A DNA stretch of 64,000 nucleotides from Schizophyllum amplum (lineage: Eukaryota; Basidiomycota; Agaricomycetes; Agaricales; Schizophyllaceae), in the NCBI GenBank assembly GCA_007026445.1, contig VDMD01000001.1, forward strand, positions 62,001 to 126,000. Direction: 5' to 3'. A model generated the notes under the pieces. It saw nothing but the letters and a program-made list of their open reading frames with translations. It did not search any database and was not told the DNA's origin. The translations under genes were made by a program, and so were the position numbers. Of this stretch, positions 58,391 to 64,000 are shown one piece after another; position 1 is the stretch's first letter; each line of letters begins with the position of its first letter.

Positions 58391-58765
58391 CCAGCCTTGT
58401 TGACGCGCCGGTACCTGGCATCCCGGCGCGTAACGACGTCGACAATGCTCCGCCAGCCGACAGCGAGAACGAACGACTGCGATGAGGTCAGCAAAGCACA
58501 CGACGCGTGGGCTAGGACGTATCATGACCACGACCAACATGGCGACGACGCGACGCGCAGCTGCCGCCTGCAAGCCCGAGCGCGGCGACCAGAGGATATG
58601 TCAGTCAACGTGGAAAGGACACGCGGCAGACTCTGCTCACCCATCATCCTAGGATGGTCCTGGTCGTTGTCGGCGGCAGCGGCGCGAGAATGGGATAGGC
58701 GGCGGGCGTGTCGGGGAGGAAGTGGGCATGATGGTTGAAAGGAGGGAAAGCTGGCTGCGTGGCGG

Positions 58766-58773
58766 TATATATA
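58766..58773 (-). promoter_or_regulatory. TATA box of unit H, copy 3
   Basis: TATATATA, equivalent to 35119-35127 and 46995-47002. Confidence 0.5.
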
Positions 58774-58789
58774 CGAACGTCGGAGCTAA

Positions 58790-61700
58790 AGGGAGCCGAG
58801 CAAGAAATTTACTCACGTACGTGGTAGATCAGGTTGACCCGATCGTCAACAAGGGTGTTGAGGCTATCAGTTATTCGGCCGCGGATTAAGCGCCCGCCGC
58901 GCGATCCAGCGACGATGTTCAAATCTTTGCCCATTCTCGAATGGCGCGCCGCAAAACGTGAGTCATGAAGAGAAAAGAAATTAGCACTGAGTTGGATGAG
59001 TCCATCGAGCGACAGTCGACGAAGTCGCGGGAACGCTCGTGACGGTCGAGAACAAGGAGAACAATGGGCGCGTCAGTCGGTCCGGCGCACCGAAGTTCAA
59101 CTTGAGGGGAATCGTCCACCTCCCTCAGGCTCCATACGCGCTCGTCTCCCCGGGGAAAATTCAGACTTCGGCTCCACTTCATCTTCTGCCACATCATTAA
59201 AATCTAGAGCGTGGTTGCTGCTCCGTGTACGACGGGGTCCTTGGAACGTTCCTGATGGTACGCATGAGTACGCACACAAGTTCTCATCCACTGCGGCACA
59301 TACACAAGCTTTTCCAACCTCCTGAATGCATGTTCGGCTGTTTGACGTATACTCGTTTGGAGGCGGTGCGTGGGGCGAGATCGGTGAATGTGAGATGAGG
59401 GCGCGGTGACCTGTGTGTGCACGTCGATATGTCGTGCAGCACGGGGCCACGGGCAACAAAGCTGTATCGTATTGCTTCGTGGAATATATCTTAAGACAAC
59501 GTCTGGGCGAGGGTATCATCAGCAAGAAGAATATTCAGCAAGTACCAAATGAGAACCGCGACATAGACTCACGAGACTGTCGAGTATCGCGCCCTTCCCG
59601 CTCACCCGCCACCCCGAATCTTCCGTCTCCGCGCCGCCCTCAAACGCACGCCTAGCCTGATAGTCATCCTCGCACTACGTCCGCATCATTCCGCGCCACC
59701 ATCAGTTAACGGCGGCGCAGTAGCGCACCCCCGACCTTGCTCACAGTGGTAAGTTCAACACTCGCGTTTCCAACCTCCTGACTCTGCCGTTGCTCCGCGT
59801 CTGCCTCGTCCATTTCTTCCGTTACCTGTTCATCTCGCGAACCGAATACGTTGATGTCGCTGTTAGATCGGAAGCACGAGGTCGTGCGGTGGACGCAGCG
59901 CTCATCCGTCCTGCTCCTGCAAAGTTCAACATTGAGATTCAAGAAATTAGCTCAGTCATGTCAATGCCCAGGTACCGCATATTTCACCAGTAGACACAGG
60001 GACACTGGGAAGGCCTAGTTTTGCATAGACTTGATGCGAGAGCGCAAGCTGCCCACGGCGCTCTGCGCGCCACCGCGACTGCAACAAGGCCTACCAAATG
60101 CAGCCGTATGACGTTCTCGCCGCGTGGGCCAGGGGCCGGCGGCAAGGTACTTTACCTAGACTATGATAGCCTTGCTGTATGTAATCGATCAGGGCGGCGT
60201 CAGACATGAACGCGCTGTTCGGGTGGGCACGCGCCACCCGAGGTCTCGCTCGTCGATTTGGGCGGGGGAGAGCCTCGTTCGAGAGGAAAAAGCACACAGA
60301 GAATGAGCGAATCGATGAATAGTAACAATTTTGTAAGAATGGCAAACAGAAATCGACGCAGACATTGTCCCCGGGGGATGATGACGGTCGGGAGCAAGAT
60401 GTTTAATGATCGTCGCGGTCGGTCCGGCACGCCGAAGTTGAACTTGTCCTCATCATCCATGTTCATCCCACTCATCGCGTGCCTCCGCCGCCTCGGACCA
60501 AACGCTATTTGGCTCCACTTATTCTCCGACACACATCTATAATTCTAGAAACGCTGCCACTATCCCGGATCCGCCGCAACTATCAGAACATTCACGCCGA
60601 CGCGCATCTCTACCGTTCGGAGCGCGAGCGCGGCCTCGCCAAGGGCCGCGATGGGTCGCGCGGATGTTTGTACGACATCATCTCGCTTCAGAACTCGGGC
60701 ACGCGTCGCCGATGGGCGGGATCAAGCTTCTGTCTTATCGTTCTGGGAGCTCTAGGATGTTTGACTGTCGAACTCGACGTCTTTACGGTCGAAAGTTGAC
60801 ATCCCCTCCAAAAATATTCCTCTCTGAAAATCGACTTCACAGGTCGTATTGAGCGGGCTTCTCGGCGCTACACCCCTCTTCGCAAGCTCCAGCGAGCGCT
60901 ACGGTGCGACGAGCGCCGATTTCATCATGTGGCGTCGTTTTCCGCTCTCTCGTAGCATTGGCTGCTCGCCTCCGACGACTGATTATTGTACTACATGGTG
61001 TTTATGACATACATGGTGGACTGTCTACGACATTCTGGGAGCCTCCGCGCGCTGTACATTGCACAGTACGCGACCCTCTCCTCCTCTTTCCCTACCTCGC
61101 CGCCCTCCCAATCTTTCACCGCTCGCTATTCTGAAACATTTAAGACTCATTCAGGGGGTTCGAGTTCGCGGACGATCGTTTGCTGACTGCCGACGGCCGC
61201 ACGCACGCGCCACCACGCATAGTGCATACGCCCTCCCGACCCGTCGAATCTTCCACCCCGCTGTCGTCGATTTCCGCGCTCGCCGCTCACTCGGATCGTT
61301 CAACGCTAGCTTACTCGGGTCCCCGTATCACCGACGCGAAACGAGCGACTCTGCGCTGCCCTCGCATCCTCGCCATGTTCGTTTTCATTTCCCTGCACAT
61401 TCACAGTGACTTACAGAACGCAGACAACGCTAATTCCACCTGAACGCGGCGGCGATACGCGTCTTCGAGGTCCCCGAGAAGTCTCGTGCCTGGGCTGAGT
61501 TCGAGAACGGAGGAGACGACGCGAAGGAGGCGCGCGCGTTGGCGCCGCCTTGTTCAACGACAATGGATTCCCAATGGGGCAGCGCATTACGTGGTCATCT
61601 TCAACGTCCACCTCAATTTTCGTGGGACGCTTTCGCGGGGTAGGTAGGCTGCGGGACGCGTCAAGTAAGAACTGGGGTGCGTTTTCACATTGTGTTGTGA

Positions 61701-62010
61701 AGCTTTCCTCATCGCAGAGTTCAGCCTGCGGTGTCCGAGCCCCGTCGCCGCGGACTCGCACTCGCCGGACGCGCGTCGACAACGGCGAGCCATCACCGGC
61801 ACCGGCGACCCAGGGAAAACGAATGTGCGCTGAACGTTCAAAAGTCGAACCTCCTGAACGCGGGCGCGTGTCGCCGCGCCACCGACTCTTCCGCCCTTTC
61901 GTAAGTCGGTTTCGACCCCCGATTTGCGGTGCGTTGTTCGGTAGCCGGCGATGGGGAATGCTAGATGGATCGCTGACGTGTGCGTTTCAAGGAGGTTGGA
62001 AAGCTTGTTC
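58790..62010. other. Block I copy 3
   Basis: Counterpart of blocks at 35140 and 47020. Minus frame 60475-60200 (MSGMNMDDEDKFNFGVPD...) is intact and like unit 1. The plus 181-codon frame of the other units is broken by loss of one T near 61127. Confidence 0.35.
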
Positions 62011-62022
62011 GGGGCCGTGGGG

Positions 62023-62028
62023 TATATA
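62023..62028 (+). promoter_or_regulatory. TATA box of unit J, copy 3
   Basis: TATATA in the same context as the other two units. Confidence 0.5.
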
Positions 62029-62048
62029 GGTCGGGGGATGTGGGATGA

Positions 62049-63300
62049 TTGAGCCAGCGCTCTTGCGTTTTCCCCCTCTTCGACTTCCTCTCGTCGTTCC
62101 TCCGTCGCCGTTGTTGTTCTTTCCGCCGCCGCATTTCCCTCGACATTGTTGTCCTGCCCGCTCATTGCCTGGGACTCCCGCTCGCCAACCTGGACGTCGA
62201 ACTCGTCGGCTTGAACACCGGGCTCATCGTCTTGGACGTCCTCGAGCTTGTTGTAATACTGTGAGTCTGATCAGCGCCCTGTTCATCTAGTAGTCACTGA
62301 CCTCCGGTGTATCGTAGGTGTTTTCGAGTGATGCGCCGGAGAGTCCTCTACGATGGATCGCTCCTCGAGAGGCCTGGCGCGCTCCTCGAGCCTCGCCTGG
62401 CGTCCTCCTTGAGACTCGCCTGGCGTCCTTGAGACTGGCCTGGCATCCCCTCGCCCAGGAACCCGTCTCTCTCACTGCTCGTCGGAGTGTTCGTTGCTAC
62501 CCGGGTGCGTCGCGGGTTCTTTATGTATCTTGGTTCTTCGTGTTCCTGACCGTTTTATTTCAGCCATGTCATGAGTTCCGCCGTTGTTGAAATCGCACCC
62601 CGCCGCTGTTGAAGTCGCGCCCCGCCGCTGTCGAAGGCATCATCCTCGCACCGCACCCTCGTTCTCTGTGCCCATTGCCCATGCATCGCGGCCGGTTCCT
62701 CAGTGTCACGACCGGTCCCTCAGTGTTACGACCGCACACCAACTTTGCAAACACCCGCGCTATCGGTAAGTCGATTGTATGTGTTTGTTTTTGCGACTGT
62801 CGTGCTGACTCGGTTGTTCTCCAGATTACGTGGCGCTCAACAGGTTACAGTCGGCCGCAAGCCGACCTCCCCTGTCACTCCCAACACGCACGCAGCATGG
62901 GTGAGTTGGGCCGATTGCAACGTATTTCTCTCTCTCTCTCTCGACCGTTGTGCTGACTCCTCGTCTCACAGATGACGACTCCTCCTCTCACAGATCACCT
63001 CCCCGACATCTGGACGCCGTCTCAAGTTGCCGTGTGGATGCCGGAGTCGTGCCCGGCGTCGTGAGCGTGTCATTGTGCTCGCCGTCCTGGCGGTGCCATC
63101 GTGCCCGGCATCCTGGCGGTGCCATCGTGCCCGGCATCCTGGCGTTGCTATCCTGCTCGCCGTCCTGTTGGCGTGGCCGCACGGGACGTCGGGTTGGTTT
63201 CATCGTTGTGAAGAGGGAGGGCGCGTTCTGTTACGACGGAGGGCGGCGTTTGTTACGACGGAGGGCGGCGTTTGTTACGACAGAGGGCTGTTGATTCTAC
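62049..63300 (+). other. Unit J copy 3
   Basis: The first exon-like frame 62049-62264 carries one NLDVELV heptad instead of four. Downstream introns match unit 2 (for example GTAAGT near 62766, CTCCAG near 62823, GTGAGT near 62901). No full-length frame established. Confidence 0.3.
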
Positions 63301-63536
63301 GTTGGACTAAATACGGGGGTGGCTGATTTTACGACTCGGTGTGGGGGCGGTATGTCTTGCGCGGCAACGAGGGCGGATTGTCTCACGAGGTACGATGGCG
63401 GTCGATTTTGTCGTTACGGGAGTGGTATGTACTATTAGGTACGGGCGCGGTATGTCTTACGGGGTGCGGGGGTGATTGATTCGTGCAGGAGGGGAGGGGA
63501 GGGAAATCGAAATGGAGGAGGGACAGCCGGAGAGTT

Positions 63537-63650
63537 AGGACGGGTAGACGAAGAGTTAGGATGGGTAGACGAAGAGGTCGGAGGGTAGACGAAGAGGTCG
63601 AAGGGTAGACGAAGAGGTCGGAGGGTAGACGAAGAGGTCGAAGGGGCAGC
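63537..63650. repeat. 21-bp repeat GGGTAGACGAAGAGGTCGGA, unit 3
   Basis: About five copies of the unit 2 repeat (51770-51915), with GGTCGAAGGG variants interspersed. Confidence 0.85.
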
Positions 63651-64000
63651 TGCAGAAGTCGTAGGGTAGTCGAAACTCTGTACACAAAGTAGGTAAGAGT
63701 AGGTACTTGCAACGTGGGTAGACGAGATGCAATTGAAGTTGTTGATGCAGCACGTGATCAAGGTTCGGGGATTCGAGGGGGGAGGGGCGTTGAGGAGGGA
63801 GGGAGTCGAGGAGGGAGGGGGTCGAGGAGGGAGGGGGTCGAGGGCAAAGTTCAAAGGGAGCGGCCAACAGGGAGGGGAGTCTGCGAACGGCGAGTCGACT
63901 CTGCAAAAGAAAGGGCAACTCGGCGAAAGAAAGGGCGAGTTTGCGAAGGGTAAGAGGGGGGGGGACTGTTGCTAACGTCGTGTATTGCACGTCGCTACTT

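Larger units (their letters stand above)
55910..58773 (-). other. Unit H copy 3
   Basis: TATATATA at 58766-58773 and the same minus-strand splice chain. An open piece 56552-56289 contains DEATYRRPASRPCE. The VVYSADLI-type exon is present but diverged (58527-58440, RVVCFADLIAVVRSRC). No continuous frame found. Confidence 0.35.
52736..64000. repeat. Tandem segmental duplication, unit 3 (cut by the window end)
   Basis: Third copy. The last bases equal about 52228-52247 of unit 2, so roughly 0.5 kb of the unit lies beyond the window, and further copies may follow. Confidence 0.9.

Overview
The window reads as nuclear DNA of a filamentous basidiomycete, probably an Agaricomycete. Genes are cut by many short introns of about 46-65 nt with GT(G/A)NGT donors, CTGAC/CTAAC branch sites and a nearby AG. 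They include a NACHT-ankyrin NLR-like receptor, a MYND zinc-finger protein, a penta-EF-hand protein and the Elongator subunit ELP6. I saw no tRNA, rRNA, CRISPR, telomere repeat or transposase. All spliced models were built by hand from splice signals and reading frame, with no transcript support.

Left part (1-24.9 kb). A 10-exon, 1902-residue NLR with about 20 ankyrin repeats (876-7045, +) is followed by about 3.4 kb of low-complexity tandem repeats (7.65-11.1 kb) and a MYND gene (12.66-14.5 kb, +). Next comes a head-to-tail array of four minus-strand genes (called A-D here, 14.9-23.9 kb). They share an N-terminal MSA(R/S) start in A-C, a Ser/Pro-rich first exon, a C-terminal coiled-coil exon and identical intron phases (0, 2, 0). 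I do not recognise this family.

Middle (24.8-30.1 kb, all minus). A nine-exon PEF gene, two tandem paralogues of unknown function (E intact, F truncated) with the same 0/2/0 intron phases as A-D, and an apparently intact ELP6.

Right part (about 29.5 kb to the window end). A block of about 11.6 kb is present three times in direct tandem orientation: unit 1 about 29.55-41.14 kb, unit 2 about 41.14-52.74 kb, unit 3 from 52.74 kb and cut by the window end. Each unit carries, in order: the 5' part of ELP6 (complete only in unit 1), an intact two-membrane-segment gene G, a perfect hairpin, an intron-rich minus-strand transcription unit H built on arrays of hairpin-forming motifs, a conserved block I, and a TATA-driven plus-strand unit J containing in-frame minisatellites. 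Each of the two complete units ends in a pyrimidine tract and a start-less remnant of the E/F first exon. The pattern suggests unequal exchange across the ELP6-F interval followed by mosaic homogenisation. Three intact G genes and decaying ELP6 copies are the clearest functional consequence.
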